Source of the DNA: Oscillospiraceae bacterium
GTDB lineage: Bacteria; Bacillota; Clostridia; Oscillospirales; Acutalibacteraceae
Direction: 5' to 3'
Assembly: GCA_015065685.1 (NCBI GenBank)
Contig: SVPU01000006.1
Coordinates: 32,877 to 96,876 of the forward strand
DNA: 64,000 nt
A program made the position numbers and the translations under genes. The notes beneath the pieces were generated by a model. That model was not told where the DNA came from. It saw nothing but the letters and a program-made list of their open reading frames with translations, and ran no database searches. How positions within the stretch are numbered: position 1 is the stretch's first letter; the number at the start of each line of letters is the position of its first letter. Below, one piece after another: positions 7,820-16,015 of the stretch.

Positions 7820-10375
7820 ATGGCAACACAAGAAAAAGTTTATTGGCCAAGTGATGAAGAAACTAAAATTTTTCCTGTTGATATTGTAGATGAAGTAAAA
7901 CAGAGTATGCTGCAGTATTCAATGTCGGTTTTGGTGGGTCGTGCTATCCCCGATGTGAGAGACGGACTTAAGCCCGTTCACAGAAGAATTCTCTACACAA
8001 TGTATGAGAACGGTCTTTCTCCCGATAAGGCATACCGTAAGTGTGCGGATACTGTAGGTTCTGTTCTCGGTAGGTACCACCCTCACGGCGATGCATCTGT
8101 TTATGATTCAATGGTGCGTATGGCACAGGATTTCTCACTCCGTTACCCTCTTATTGACGGTCACGGAAACTTCGGTAATATTGACGGTTATCCTGCTGCG
8201 GCATACAGATACACCGAGTCCAGAATGAACAGACTCTCTCTTAGTATGCTTGATGATATTGATAAGGAAACGGTTAATTTTAATCCAAACTATGATAACC
8301 GTTTGGAAGAGCCCGAGGTTTTACCCGTTCGCTTCCCACAGTTGCTTGTTAACGGCTCTTCGGGTATTGCGGTTGGTATGGCAACCGAAATTCCGCCGCA
8401 TAATCTCGGTGAGGTTATTGACGGTATGTGCTGCCTTATTGATAACCCTGATGCAGAACTTTCGGATATTTGCGAATATATTAAAGGCCCCGATTTTCCC
8501 ACAGGCGGAATTATTATGGGCAGAAGCGGTATCCGTGCGGCTTATGCCACAGGCCGCGGCAAGATAATTCTTCGCGGTAAGGCAGAAATTGAAGAGGTTA
8601 AGAATGGTAAATACCGCATTGTTATAACCGAAATTCCTTATAAGGTTAAAAAGCAGGAATTAGTTAAAAACATTTACGATTTAGCTGCCGACAAGAAAAT
8701 TGAAGGCATTGATGATGTGGTTGACTATTCAAGTAAGCGAGACGGCGGTATTAAGATTATTGTTGACCTTAAGAAAGATGCTAACCCGCAGGTTGTGCTT
8801 AATAAGATTTATCGCTACACCTCACTTCAAACCACCTTTGGTGCGATTTTACTTGCCATTGTAAACGGCAAGCCGCAAATTTTAACCCTTAAGGAAATGC
8901 TTCAAAACTGCATTGACTTCCAGTATGATATTATCTACAGAAGAACTGCTTTTGATAAGCGCAAGGCAGAGGAACGCGCCCACATTTTAGAGGGACTTAA
9001 GGTTGCGCTTGACTTTATTGATGAGGTTATTGCTATAATCAGAGGCAGCAAGACTATCCCCGAGAGTAAGGAAGCCTTGTCAGAGCGTTTTGGACTTGAC
9101 GATATTCAGACCACCGCTATCGTGCAGATGCAGCTTGGTAAATTGGCAGGTCTTGAAAAGCAGAAGATTCTTGATGAATTGCAGGAAAAACTTGATTTTA
9201 TTAAGGAATGTGAAGCTATTCTTGCAAGTAGAGAAAGAATTCTCGATATAGTTAAAACAGAGGCACTTAATCTTCGTGATAAGTTCTCGGATGACCGCAG
9301 AACCGAAATCACCGATGTTGCGGGTGAGGTTGATATTGAAGACCTTATCCCCGAAGAAGAGTGCGTTCTCACAAAAACTGTTAACGGATATATCAAACGC
9401 CTCCCTGCAGATACTTATAATGTGCAGAATCGCGGCGGAAGAGGAATTACAGGTATGACCACACGCGAAGAGGATGCGGTGGAAAATATGTTTGTTTGCT
9501 CTTCCCACGATTACATTATGCTCTTCTCAAACTTGGGCAGAATGTATCGCATTAAGGCTTATGAAATTCCCGAGGGCAGCAGAACAAGTAAGGGTATGAA
9601 TCTTATTAATATTCTCCCACTTATGCCTGAAGAGAAAATCACCATCATTCTTCCCGCAAGCGAGCTTGATGAGGAAAAATATATTGCAATGGTAACCAAA
9701 AAGGGTACAATTAAGCGTACCAAGGTTTCAGAATTTAGAAACACAAGAAAAACAGGTATTATTGCAATCGGTATTGATGAAGATGATGAATTAGGCTTTG
9801 TTCGTATGACCGATGGAAATCAAAACATCTTCATTGCAACGCGTGATGGCTTTGCAATTCAGTTTAATGAAACTCAGGTTCGTGCAATGGGAAGAACTGC
9901 ACACGGTGTTCGTGCAATAAATATGCGCGAGGGCGATTGTGTTATAGATATGGCTATAACTGATGAAAGCACCAAGATTTTAACCATCACCGAAACAGGT
10001 TACGGCAGAATCAGCAACATTTCTGATTACCGCTTGCAGTCGCGTGGAGGTAAGGGACTTACTAACTACCGCACCGAAAAATACGGTAAGGTTGCAGCAA
10101 CAATCCCTGTTACCGATAACGATGATGTTATTATGATTGCATCTAACGGAATTATAATCCGCATTTTCGCGGGCGATATTTCAACCTTTAGCCGTCCGGC
10201 AAAGGGTGTTAGAGTAATGCGTGTGGCAGAGGGCGAAAAGGTGCTTTCTGTAGCACTTACCGAGCATAACGAAGAAGAGGTTACCGAAAAACCCGAAGAG
10301 GCTGAGGCCGATGCGGGCGAGGTTTCTGCTGAAGAGGTTAACGAAAAGCAAGAAACCGTGAGCGAGGAGAATTAA
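7820..10375 (+). CDS. gyrA: DNA gyrase subunit A
   Basis: This is the breakage-reunion subunit. The 851 residues have the winged-helix/tower domain with the catalytic Tyr at about residue 131 (AAYRYTES) and a C-terminal beta-pinwheel of six-blade type with a GyrA-box-like QSRGGKG. The quinolone-determining stretch reads HPHGDASVYDSMV: the position equivalent to E. coli Ser83 is Ala92, while the acidic residue equivalent to Asp87 (Asp96) is kept. The last roughly 35 residues form a Glu-rich acidic tail. GAAAGGGGGAG precedes the ATG. Confidence 0.98.
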   Translation: MATQEKVYWPSDEETKIFPVDIVDEVKQSMLQYSMSVLVGRAIPDVRDGLKPVHRRILYTMYENGLSPDKAYRKCADTVGSVLGRYHPHGDASVYDSMVRMAQDFSLRYPLIDGHGNFGNIDGYPAAAYRYTESRMNRLSLSMLDDIDKETVNFNPNYDNRLEEPEVLPVRFPQLLVNGSSGIAVGMATEIPPHNLGEVIDGMCCLIDNPDAELSDICEYIKGPDFPTGGIIMGRSGIRAAYATGRGKIILRGKAEIEEVKNGKYRIVITEIPYKVKKQELVKNIYDLAADKKIEGIDDVVDYSSKRDGGIKIIVDLKKDANPQVVLNKIYRYTSLQTTFGAILLAIVNGKPQILTLKEMLQNCIDFQYDIIYRRTAFDKRKAEERAHILEGLKVALDFIDEVIAIIRGSKTIPESKEALSERFGLDDIQTTAIVQMQLGKLAGLEKQKILDELQEKLDFIKECEAILASRERILDIVKTEALNLRDKFSDDRRTEITDVAGEVDIEDLIPEEECVLTKTVNGYIKRLPADTYNVQNRGGRGITGMTTREEDAVENMFVCSSHDYIMLFSNLGRMYRIKAYEIPEGSRTSKGMNLINILPLMPEEKITIILPASELDEEKYIAMVTKKGTIKRTKVSEFRNTRKTGIIAIGIDEDDELGFVRMTDGNQNIFIATRDGFAIQFNETQVRAMGRTAHGVRAINMREGDCVIDMAITDESTKILTITETGYGRISNISDYRLQSRGGKGLTNYRTEKYGKVAATIPVTDNDDVIMIASNGIIIRIFAGDISTFSRPAKGVRVMRVAEGEKVLSVALTEHNEEEVTEKPEEAEADAGEVSAEEVNEKQETVSEEN

Positions 10376-10392
10376 ACGGCAATTTTTTCGAA

Positions 10393-10427
10393 AGCAGGTG
10401 AAAACTGCGCTTAGCAGTTTGTTATGA
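10393..10427 (+). promoter_or_regulatory. Hairpin and 9-codon leader frame ahead of the CPBP gene
   Basis: The best ribosome site for the gene at 10424, GCAGGTG (10394-10400), is 23 nt from the ATG. A perfect 7-bp inverted repeat, AAACTGC/GCAGTTT (10402-10408 and 10414-10420, loop GCTTA), fills the space and would bring the two together when folded. Alternatively a GTG at 10398 opens a 9-codon frame whose TGA (10425-10427) overlaps the ATG at 10424, giving ATGA coupling. Confidence 0.4.
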
Positions 10428-11518
10428 CCGATAATAATTTTTATGAGAACCAAAATTTAGAAGAAAGCTCGGCTGAAATTCCAGCCGAGCAAGTTCCCCA
10501 AAAAATAATTGCCGAGCCCAAAAAGGAGTTTAAGAGATTCTTCCCATTCGGGCTTACGGAAAAAGGTTACGGTGAATATAAAGAAATAAAGCGTGTATCA
10601 AAAGCGAATGGCGCATCATTCCTTTTTATGAACGTATTGATGATTGTGGTGAGTTTTGCGCTTAGTTTTATATTTGCAACCTTAAAAATAGGAAATATGA
10701 GCGGAACAGAATTTTTAGATGAGCCCGCAATAAGACAGGTGCAGCAAATTCTGTTTTCAATGATTTATTTTCTAATTCCGTTTTTAGTGTGCTTTAAGCT
10801 TGCAAAATTCAGAATCAGTGATTTGGTGAGCTTTAAAAAAGTGGAAAAAAAGCTTATTCTGCCGTTGTTTTTAATGGGCGTTTCGTTCTGCTCATTTGCA
10901 AACATCGCGGTTTCTTATGCGGCGGCAATTTTCCAAAGCTTTGGAATAGATTATAATGTTGATTTTGGACCCAATCCAACAGGCTTTTTCGGCTTTTGTC
11001 TCACATTTATCTCAACTGTAGTAACACCCGCCTTAGTGGAAGAATTTATCTGCCGCGGTCTTATTTTAGGGTCGCTTCGCAGGTTTGGAGATGGCTTTGC
11101 TATTATCGTTTCGGCCATTCTTTTCGGGCTTATGCACGGAAATTTCCAACAAATTCCGTTTGCCTTTTTGGTGGGACTGGTGCTTGGCTTTATTGTTGTG
11201 AAAAGTGGCAGCTTATGGGTTGCGGTTGCAGTTCATGCCTTTAATAATTTTATTTCTGTTTCGTTTGATTATATTTTCGCTTCCTTTTCGGACAATGCAC
11301 AAAATATGATTTACACCTTTATTTTAGCAATTTGTCTGCTCACGGGAATAATTGCGGTGTTGTTGCTAAAAAATGCCGACAGTGATTTTTATAAAATAGA
11401 AAAAGCTCAAACGGAACTCACAGAAAAGCAGAAATATAAATGGTTTTTCAAGTCGCCGACAATCGTGATTTTCATTGTTTTTGCACTCATAGAATCGGTT
11501 ACATTTTTCTTTATTTAA
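10424..11518 (+). CDS. CPBP-family intramembrane metalloprotease
   Basis: The 364-residue membrane protein has a soluble acidic N-terminus of about 60 residues and then roughly eight hydrophobic segments. The CPBP (Abi/CAAX-protease-like) motifs are present: EEFICR (motif 1, EExxxR), FGLMHGNFQQ (motif 2, HxxxQ-like) and AVAVHAFNNF (HxxxN/B). Members cleave substrates in the membrane or confer self-immunity; the substrate here is unknown. It follows gyrA by 48 nt, and a hairpin lies between it and tadA (11526-11553). Confidence 0.85.
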   Translation: MTDNNFYENQNLEESSAEIPAEQVPQKIIAEPKKEFKRFFPFGLTEKGYGEYKEIKRVSKANGASFLFMNVLMIVVSFALSFIFATLKIGNMSGTEFLDEPAIRQVQQILFSMIYFLIPFLVCFKLAKFRISDLVSFKKVEKKLILPLFLMGVSFCSFANIAVSYAAAIFQSFGIDYNVDFGPNPTGFFGFCLTFISTVVTPALVEEFICRGLILGSLRRFGDGFAIIVSAILFGLMHGNFQQIPFAFLVGLVLGFIVVKSGSLWVAVAVHAFNNFISVSFDYIFASFSDNAQNMIYTFILAICLLTGIIAVLLLKNADSDFYKIEKAQTELTEKQKYKWFFKSPTIVIFIVFALIESVTFFFI

Positions 11519-11525
11519 ATTTTAA

Positions 11526-11553
11526 GGGTCGGTTTCAAACTGACCCATTTTTT
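11526..11553 (+). terminator. Probable rho-independent terminator after the CPBP gene
   Basis: GGGTCGGTTT and AAACTGACCC form a stem (one G-T pair) followed by ATTTTTT. It sits just in front of the tadA ribosome site AGGTGG, so it may act as an attenuator rather than a full stop. Confidence 0.55.
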
Positions 11554-11563
11554 AGGTGGTAAT

Positions 11564-12007
11564 ATGGATAAAAAGTTTATGAGCGAGGCGCTAAGGTTAG
11601 CGCGTGAAGCGGCAAATGCGGGCGAGGTGCCGGTTGGCGCGGTTATTGTGAAAAACGGTGAGATTATAGCAGTGGGCAGAAATATGCGTGAAGAAAAGCA
11701 AAATGCCCTTTCCCACGCCGAAATTGAGGCAATAAACACGGCTTGCAAGCGGCTTGGCAGCTGGAGGCTTGATGACTGCGAGATGTATGTAACGCTTGAG
11801 CCTTGTCCGATGTGCACGGGAGCTATAATAAATGCGCGGATAAAAACGCTGATTTTTGGCGCATTTGATGCAAAAATGGGCAGTGTTGACAGTGTTGTTA
11901 ACCTTTGCGATTATCCTTATAACCACAAGGTAGAAATTTACGGCGGAATTTGTGAAGAAGAATGCAAAGCGGTTTTAAAGGATTTTTTTGAGGATTTGAG
12001 AAAATAA
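11564..12007 (+). CDS. tadA: tRNA-specific adenosine deaminase TadA
   Basis: TadA converts A34 to inosine in tRNA-Arg(ACG). The 147 residues hold the zinc-deaminase motifs HAE (His51, catalytic Glu53) and PCPMC (Cys81, Cys84), and the VPVGAVIV substrate block. AGGTGG lies 6 nt before the ATG. In many Firmicutes tadA is followed by the SRP RNA; here the downstream RNA-like element lacks the SRP signature. Confidence 0.96.
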   Translation: MDKKFMSEALRLAREAANAGEVPVGAVIVKNGEIIAVGRNMREEKQNALSHAEIEAINTACKRLGSWRLDDCEMYVTLEPCPMCTGAIINARIKTLIFGAFDAKMGSVDSVVNLCDYPYNHKVEIYGGICEEECKAVLKDFFEDLRK

Positions 12008-12016
12008 ATTAATTTA

Positions 12017-12084
12017 GTAGGAAAGACCCTCGGTTTTCCGAGCACAGTTTACATTATGCACGGGAGACCAAGGGGCTTGCCTAC
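12017..12084 (+). ncRNA. Unidentified structured RNA candidate downstream of tadA
   Basis: Sixty-eight nt closed by GTAGG (12017-12021) pairing with CCTAC (12080-12084). Inside are a perfect hairpin CTCGG-TTTT-CCGAG (12029-12042), a possible GCA/TGC pairing (12042-12059) and CAAG-GGG-CTTG (12069-12079). A strong hairpin terminator follows at 12119-12148. The base composition is clearly more GC-rich than the flanks, and there is no open frame with a ribosome site. It occupies the place of the SRP RNA gene but has no GGAAG/AGCAG core, so I do not call it ffs. The strand is inferred from the terminator position. Confidence 0.4.
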
Positions 12085-12116
12085 GGGTTTTGACATATGC
12101 CAAAATTATTGATTAA

Positions 12117-12150
12117 AAAAACCGACCTTCTTTTAAAAAGGTCGGTTTAG
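12117..12150. terminator. Bidirectional terminator between tadA/RNA and the EamA gene
   Basis: AAACCGACCTT (12119-12129) and AAGGTCGGTTT (12138-12148) form a perfect 11-bp stem. On the minus strand it is followed by a run of seven T, on the plus strand by TTTAGTATTT, so it can end transcripts from both sides. Confidence 0.85.
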
Positions 12151-12170
12151 TATTTATGTTTAAATTTTTG

Positions 12171-13130
12171 TTATCCCAAAATAACAATACCCGCAATAAC
12201 GAGTCCTATCACAAGATAATGCTTCCAGGACATTTTTTCTTTTAAGAAAATTCTGCTCCAAAGCACAGAAATTGCACAGTATGCCGAGATAATTACCATT
12301 CCGGCTGAGAAATCGCTGAACATAACTGCCATATAGAAAATTTGGCCTATAGTCTCACAAAGACCGCCAAAATAAAGATGCTTATTTCCTTTAAAAACAG
12401 TGTCCTTCTTTACAAACTTAAGCCAAACAAAAGCAAACACGGCAAGCAAGAAGAAGGTAAGCTCAAAAGCAGAGTTTGCGGCATAATCGGTGATATCGGT
12501 TTTAGCAAAAATAAGCTCATCGCCGGCAGTGCCCAAGGCATCTATAATAAGATAGGAAATTGGAAGCAAGAAAGCGAGAATGCTTTTTGTGTATTTGCGG
12601 TTTGCCTTTTCCTGTCTTGCACGCTTTACCTCTTCGTCTTCCCTTTGCTCAATAAAGCCTAGTGCCACAATGCCGACGGTTATCATCACAATACCGATAA
12701 CGGTTGTGAGGGTGATTTCATCCGCCGAGAAAATTCCAAACACAAGGCACAAAAGAAATGCCAAAGCGCCCGAGGAATTGCAAATGGGCGAAGAAATAGA
12801 AAGTTCTATGTAACGAAGACCGATGTAACCTAAAACCATTGCGAGTATGTAAAGGAATGCCACGGGGAAATATCTGATAAAATCAAAAAGCTTGAAATCG
12901 GTGTAAAAAAGACTTGCAACAATTTTATGAACCCCATTAACACCAACGGTGCTGTCAATTATTGCGCCGCCAATAAGGGTTATAAAGAAATGAATTCCCA
13001 TTATAAGACCAACGGCAAAAACCACTTTCCAATGGCTGTTTTTATCTTGTTCGCGCGTTCCCATTTTAGAGAACAGGTCTGAGCCGCTCCAACAAAGCAG
13101 AGCCGCTATTGATAGAAAATAATATAACAC
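12171..13130 (-). CDS. EamA-like drug/metabolite transporter
   Basis: The 319-residue protein has about ten hydrophobic segments in two halves separated by a charged stretch (EQREDEEVKRARQEKANRK, about 165-185), the layout of the DMT/EamA superfamily. The C-terminal half ends in SVLWSRIFLKEKMSWKHYLVIGLVIAGIVILG, a typical last EamA hairpin. The substrate is unknown. The start is a GTG with AGAGAGG 11 nt upstream. A TTGACA (about 13173-13178 on the minus strand) sits in the gap upstream and may belong to its promoter. Confidence 0.85.
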   Translation of the reverse strand: MLYYFLSIAALLCWSGSDLFSKMGTREQDKNSHWKVVFAVGLIMGIHFFITLIGGAIIDSTVGVNGVHKIVASLFYTDFKLFDFIRYFPVAFLYILAMVLGYIGLRYIELSISSPICNSSGALAFLLCLVFGIFSADEITLTTVIGIVMITVGIVALGFIEQREDEEVKRARQEKANRKYTKSILAFLLPISYLIIDALGTAGDELIFAKTDITDYAANSAFELTFFLLAVFAFVWLKFVKKDTVFKGNKHLYFGGLCETIGQIFYMAVMFSDFSAGMVIISAYCAISVLWSRIFLKEKMSWKHYLVIGLVIAGIVILG

Positions 13131-13190
13131 TTTTAATTTAACCTCTCTTTTTAATATTAGGCAGCTTGAGTGCTGTCAATATTTTTAAAT

Positions 13191-13280
13191 TCACAACATT
13201 ATGTAAACCAACTGTGTTGTTGGCGGAGGTCTTCTTCTAAAATGTCTTGAAGGAACAATTTTTTTAAGTCTTTTGGTCAT
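13191..13280 (-). CDS. Possible small basic protein (29 residues)
   Basis: The frame reads MTKRLKKIVPSRHFRRRPPP then TTQLVYIML. GAAAGGAC ends 5 nt before the ATG, one of the better ribosome sites in the area. It starts 28 nt after the YcxB-like gene on the same strand. The N-terminal two thirds are strongly basic with an RRRPPP turn, and the end is hydrophobic. No family is recognised. Its support is the ribosome site and spacing only; it could be a chance frame in the 177-nt gap 13131-13307, which otherwise holds a TTGACA box. Confidence 0.35.
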   Translation of the reverse strand: MTKRLKKIVPSRHFRRRPPPTTQLVYIML

Positions 13281-13307
13281 AAAAGTCCTTTCTTTTACCG
13301 GTCAAAC

Positions 13308-13844
13308 TTAAAAACAAATTTTGTATTTTTTAGGCCCCGACTTATTTAACAGGTGCTGGCGCAAATCTGCAATTAAGTCTTCAGAAACGGTTGCCTTTTC
13401 CACAATATAAGCCTGTCGCGGATTGATATAAAGATAGAAAAATTCTCTAGTTTCACAAATTTTGCAAAGCGCATCATATTTAATTTCGCTGCTGCCGTGA
13501 TAGCTTTCTGTCTCACCCGAGATTTCAAAAAACTCATCGCGGAAAACAAAGTGATTTTCACTATTTTTGGCAATTTTGTTTTTGTTGAAGGCTACCCTTG
13601 GAAGAACAAAATAAATAAGCCACAAAAGCAAAAAACACACAATTTGAAGAATTAATGTTGTAATTAAATCGGAATCAACCGAGTCAAAAACACACGATAA
13701 AATAAACGAAATCAAAAATACCGAAACTGCCACAATATAGATAATGGGCAACGCCTTTTTAAACCCGTTTGATTTAAAATTGTGAAAGCGCTGAAAGGCT
13801 TTTATGGTTTGCCAATCATATTTTGAGGAGGCTTTAATTTCCAT
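13308..13844 (-). CDS. YcxB-like membrane protein
   Basis: About 178 residues with two adjacent membrane segments (about residues 33-55 and 66-88) and a C-terminal soluble domain with EIKYDALCKICETREFFYLYINPRQAYIVEK, the pattern of the YcxB-like family. Function is unknown. The in-frame GTG at 13853 overlaps parB; the ATG at 13844, one base after the parB TAA with GCAGGTGA in front of it, is the better start and implies coupling to parB. Confidence 0.7.
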   Translation of the reverse strand: MEIKASSKYDWQTIKAFQRFHNFKSNGFKKALPIIYIVAVSVFLISFILSCVFDSVDSDLITTLILQIVCFLLLWLIYFVLPRVAFNKNKIAKNSENHFVFRDEFFEISGETESYHGSSEIKYDALCKICETREFFYLYINPRQAYIVEKATVSEDLIADLRQHLLNKSGPKKYKICF

Positions 13845-13845
13845 A

Positions 13846-14694
13846 TTATTCACCTGCTAATTTCTTTGCAAATTCTTGCAGTTCCTTGTCGCTGTAGAAT
13901 TCAATTGTGAGGGTTCCTTTACCCTTTCCTGTTGGTTTTATGTTAACCTTGCGGCGCATAACATTTTTAAGCGAGAGCTCAACCTCGCTATAGAAATTAG
14001 GCTTTGAGGCAGCCGCTTTTTTGCCGCCCTTATTTCCCTTTGCAAAGTTGACCATTCTCTCAATTTCGCGCACCGAAGCGCCGTCTGCTGCGAGGAGCAA
14101 AAGCTTTTGTCTTGTTTCATCCGATTCACAAGAAAGCAATGCTCTTGCGTGTCCTGCAGAAATCATACCCTTTCTGAGTGCATCGAGTTCGGCTTCATTA
14201 AGACTTAAAAGGCGAAGCGCATTGGTTACGGCACTTCTTGATTTGCCCATACGCGCAGCAACCTCTTCTTGAGTGAGAGAAAACTCTTCAATAAGCGCCT
14301 TAAAGCCCAATGCTTCTTCAACGGGGTTTAAATCCTCACGCTGAAGATTTTCAATAAGTGCCAATTCCATGAGGGTTCTGTCATCAGTCTCTTTAATCAT
14401 AACAGGCACTTCACTAAGCCCTGCAATGCGGCATGCACGCCAACGGCGCTCACCCGCAATAATCATATATCTTCCATCTAAAGTGGGTCTAACCACAATT
14501 GGTTGTATAAGACCGTGCTTTGCAATGCTATCTGCAAGCTCCGAAAGAGCCTCTTCCGAAAAATCCTTTCTGGGCTGATTGCGGTTAGGTTCAATATCAT
14601 TCAAATTAACAACAACCGCACCGCTTTTATCGGTTGAATTTTCATTAAAAAGAGAATCAAGTCCCCTACCGAGACCACCTTTTTTAACTGCCAT
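13846..14694 (-). CDS. parB: Chromosome-partitioning protein ParB (Spo0J)
   Basis: ParB is the CTP-dependent clamp that loads at parS and recruits SMC. The 282 residues start with the conserved GLGRGLDSLF, followed by the ParB/Srx nucleotide-binding fold (NQPRKDF, GLIQPIVVRP, AGERRWRAC, ENLQREDLNPVEEA), the helix-turn-helix (EEVAARMGKSRSAVTNALRLL) and a C-terminal dimerisation domain. AGGAGAGG precedes the ATG. It follows parA by 1 nt, and two matching parS sites are within 1.4 kb. Confidence 0.97.
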   Translation of the reverse strand: MAVKKGGLGRGLDSLFNENSTDKSGAVVVNLNDIEPNRNQPRKDFSEEALSELADSIAKHGLIQPIVVRPTLDGRYMIIAGERRWRACRIAGLSEVPVMIKETDDRTLMELALIENLQREDLNPVEEALGFKALIEEFSLTQEEVAARMGKSRSAVTNALRLLSLNEAELDALRKGMISAGHARALLSCESDETRQKLLLLAADGASVREIERMVNFAKGNKGGKKAAASKPNFYSEVELSLKNVMRRKVNIKPTGKGKGTLTIEFYSDKELQEFAKKLAGE

Positions 14695-14695
14695 T

Positions 14696-15466
14696 TTAAC
14701 CTCTCCTGTTCTTTTTCAAAAATTCTTTAGCCATGTCGGTGTAAGCGCTCGCACCCTTTGAACGCTTGTCATAGTAATGAATTGGCATTCCGTAGCTCGG
14801 CGCTTCCGATAGCCTTACTCCGCGCGGAATAGGTGTTTTATAAAGCTTATCTGCAAAATATTTCTTTATTTCGCCCACAACCTGCTGAGTGAGATTAAGT
14901 CTGCCGTCATACATTGTAAGCACGATTCCCTCAATTTCTAAGGTTGGGTTATAAAGCCTTTTAACCTGTCTTACAGTTGCCATAAGCTGCGAAAGACCCT
15001 CGAGCGCAAAATATTCACACTGAATTGGCACCAGCACGGTATCACTCGCGTTAAGCGCGTTGATTGTGATTAATCCTAAAGAAGGCGGACAGTCAATAAA
15101 TATGTAATCATATTCTTCTCTTGAGGTGGCAAGTGCCATTTTTAATTGGTCTTGGCGGTTTTCGATTTCAATCAAATCGACCTCTGCCGCCGCCAAATCT
15201 ATTGAAGAGGGCACAACAGACACATTTTTAAACTCGGTTTCTATAACGGCTTGCTTAGCCGTTGCCTTACCGATAAGCAAATCATAACATGTGATTCTAG
15301 CCTCTTTTTTATTGATTCCGTATCCGCTTGTGGTGTTTCCTTGCGGGTCGGCATCAACAAGAAGCACCTTTTTACCCGCTATTCCTATTGCAGAAGCCAA
15401 ATTAACGGCGGTTGTGGTTTTACCAACGCCGCCCTTTTGGTTAACGATTGAAATAATTTTACCCAT
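14696..15466 (-). CDS. parA: Chromosome-partitioning ATPase ParA (Soj)
   Basis: ParA is a Walker-type ATPase that works with ParB in origin segregation and, in Bacillus, in DnaA control. The 256 residues include the deviant Walker A QKGGVGKTTTAVNLA (about 10-24), LLVDADPQGN, and Walker B FIDCPPSLGL. GGAGGACTGAA precedes the ATG. A parS site lies 36 nt upstream of the start, between the promoter region and spoVAE, so ParB binding could influence this operon. Confidence 0.97.
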   Translation of the reverse strand: MGKIISIVNQKGGVGKTTTAVNLASAIGIAGKKVLLVDADPQGNTTSGYGINKKEARITCYDLLIGKATAKQAVIETEFKNVSVVPSSIDLAAAEVDLIEIENRQDQLKMALATSREEYDYIFIDCPPSLGLITINALNASDTVLVPIQCEYFALEGLSQLMATVRQVKRLYNPTLEIEGIVLTMYDGRLNLTQQVVGEIKKYFADKLYKTPIPRGVRLSEAPSYGMPIHYYDKRSKGASAYTDMAKEFLKKNRRG

Positions 15467-15501
15467 TTCAGTCCTCCAATATATAAATAAAGCCGTTTTA
15501 A

Positions 15502-15517
15502 TGTTTCACGTGAAACA
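15502..15517. promoter_or_regulatory. parS site 1
   Basis: TGTTTCACGTGAAACA, an exact match to the Firmicutes ParB-binding consensus and a perfect 16-bp palindrome. It lies just upstream of parA. Confidence 0.95.
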
Positions 15518-15574
15518 TTTTAACTGTAAAATTCATATTTATTATATCAGCACTCACACAAAATGTAAAGAAAT

Positions 15575-15607
15575 AATAAAAAACCGAAAGCAAAAAACTT
15601 TCGGTTT
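15575..15607 (-). terminator. Terminator of spoVAE
   Basis: Read on the minus strand, AAACCGAAAG and CTTTCGGTTT pair around a T-rich 7-nt loop and are followed by TTTTTTATTATTTC. It ends the spoVAE transcript before parS site 1. Confidence 0.8.
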
Positions 15608-15626
15608 AGAAGGGTTTACATTAGTT

Positions 15627-15995
15627 TTAAGTTTTGTCCCCAGGTTTGAAAAATAAGGCCATTAAGAAGCCAAAAAACACACTTGCGGCTATTCCTGCCG
15701 AGGTTGCGGTAAGTCCGCCCGACAATGCACCGATAAGGCCATATTGCTTAACAGCTTCCTTAATACCGTTTGCGAGGCTGTAACCAAAGCCCGTGAGAGG
15801 AACGGTTGCGCCCGCCCCCGCAAACTTAACTATTGGCTCATATACGCCTATTGCGGTAAGAAAGACGCCGCCAACCACAAATGCAACCAAAATTCGCGCG
15901 GGTGTTAGCTTGGTATACACAATCAACACCTGACCTATAAGACAAATGAAACCGCCAACTAAAAAGGCAGAAAGGCATTTTGTTAAGATTTCCAT
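15627..15995 (-). CDS. spoVAE: Stage V sporulation protein AE (SpoVAE/SpoVAEb family)
   Basis: The 122-residue membrane protein has four hydrophobic segments and the signature KLTPARILVAFVVGG, YEPIVKFAGAGATVPLTGFGYSLA and GLIGALSGGLTATSAG. SpoVA proteins form the inner spore-membrane channel for dipicolinic acid uptake and release. The frame continues upstream to 16058 through parS site 2; the ATG at 15995 with AAGGA 8 nt before it is the real start. spoVAC and spoVAD are not beside it, so this copy is separated from the usual operon. Confidence 0.9.
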   Translation of the reverse strand: MEILTKCLSAFLVGGFICLIGQVLIVYTKLTPARILVAFVVGGVFLTAIGVYEPIVKFAGAGATVPLTGFGYSLANGIKEAVKQYGLIGALSGGLTATSAGIAASVFFGFLMALFFKPGDKT

Positions 15996-16015
15996 AAATA
16001 TGTTCCTTTGCAAAA

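Noticed and set aside
9080..9508. Long open frames antisense to gyrA and similar ones antisense to gyrB
   Set aside because: They mirror the codon pattern of the real genes and have no ribosome sites or recognisable products.
12010..12120. SRP RNA (ffs) after tadA
   Set aside because: Position fits but the conserved GGAAG/AGCAG domain-IV core is absent on both strands.
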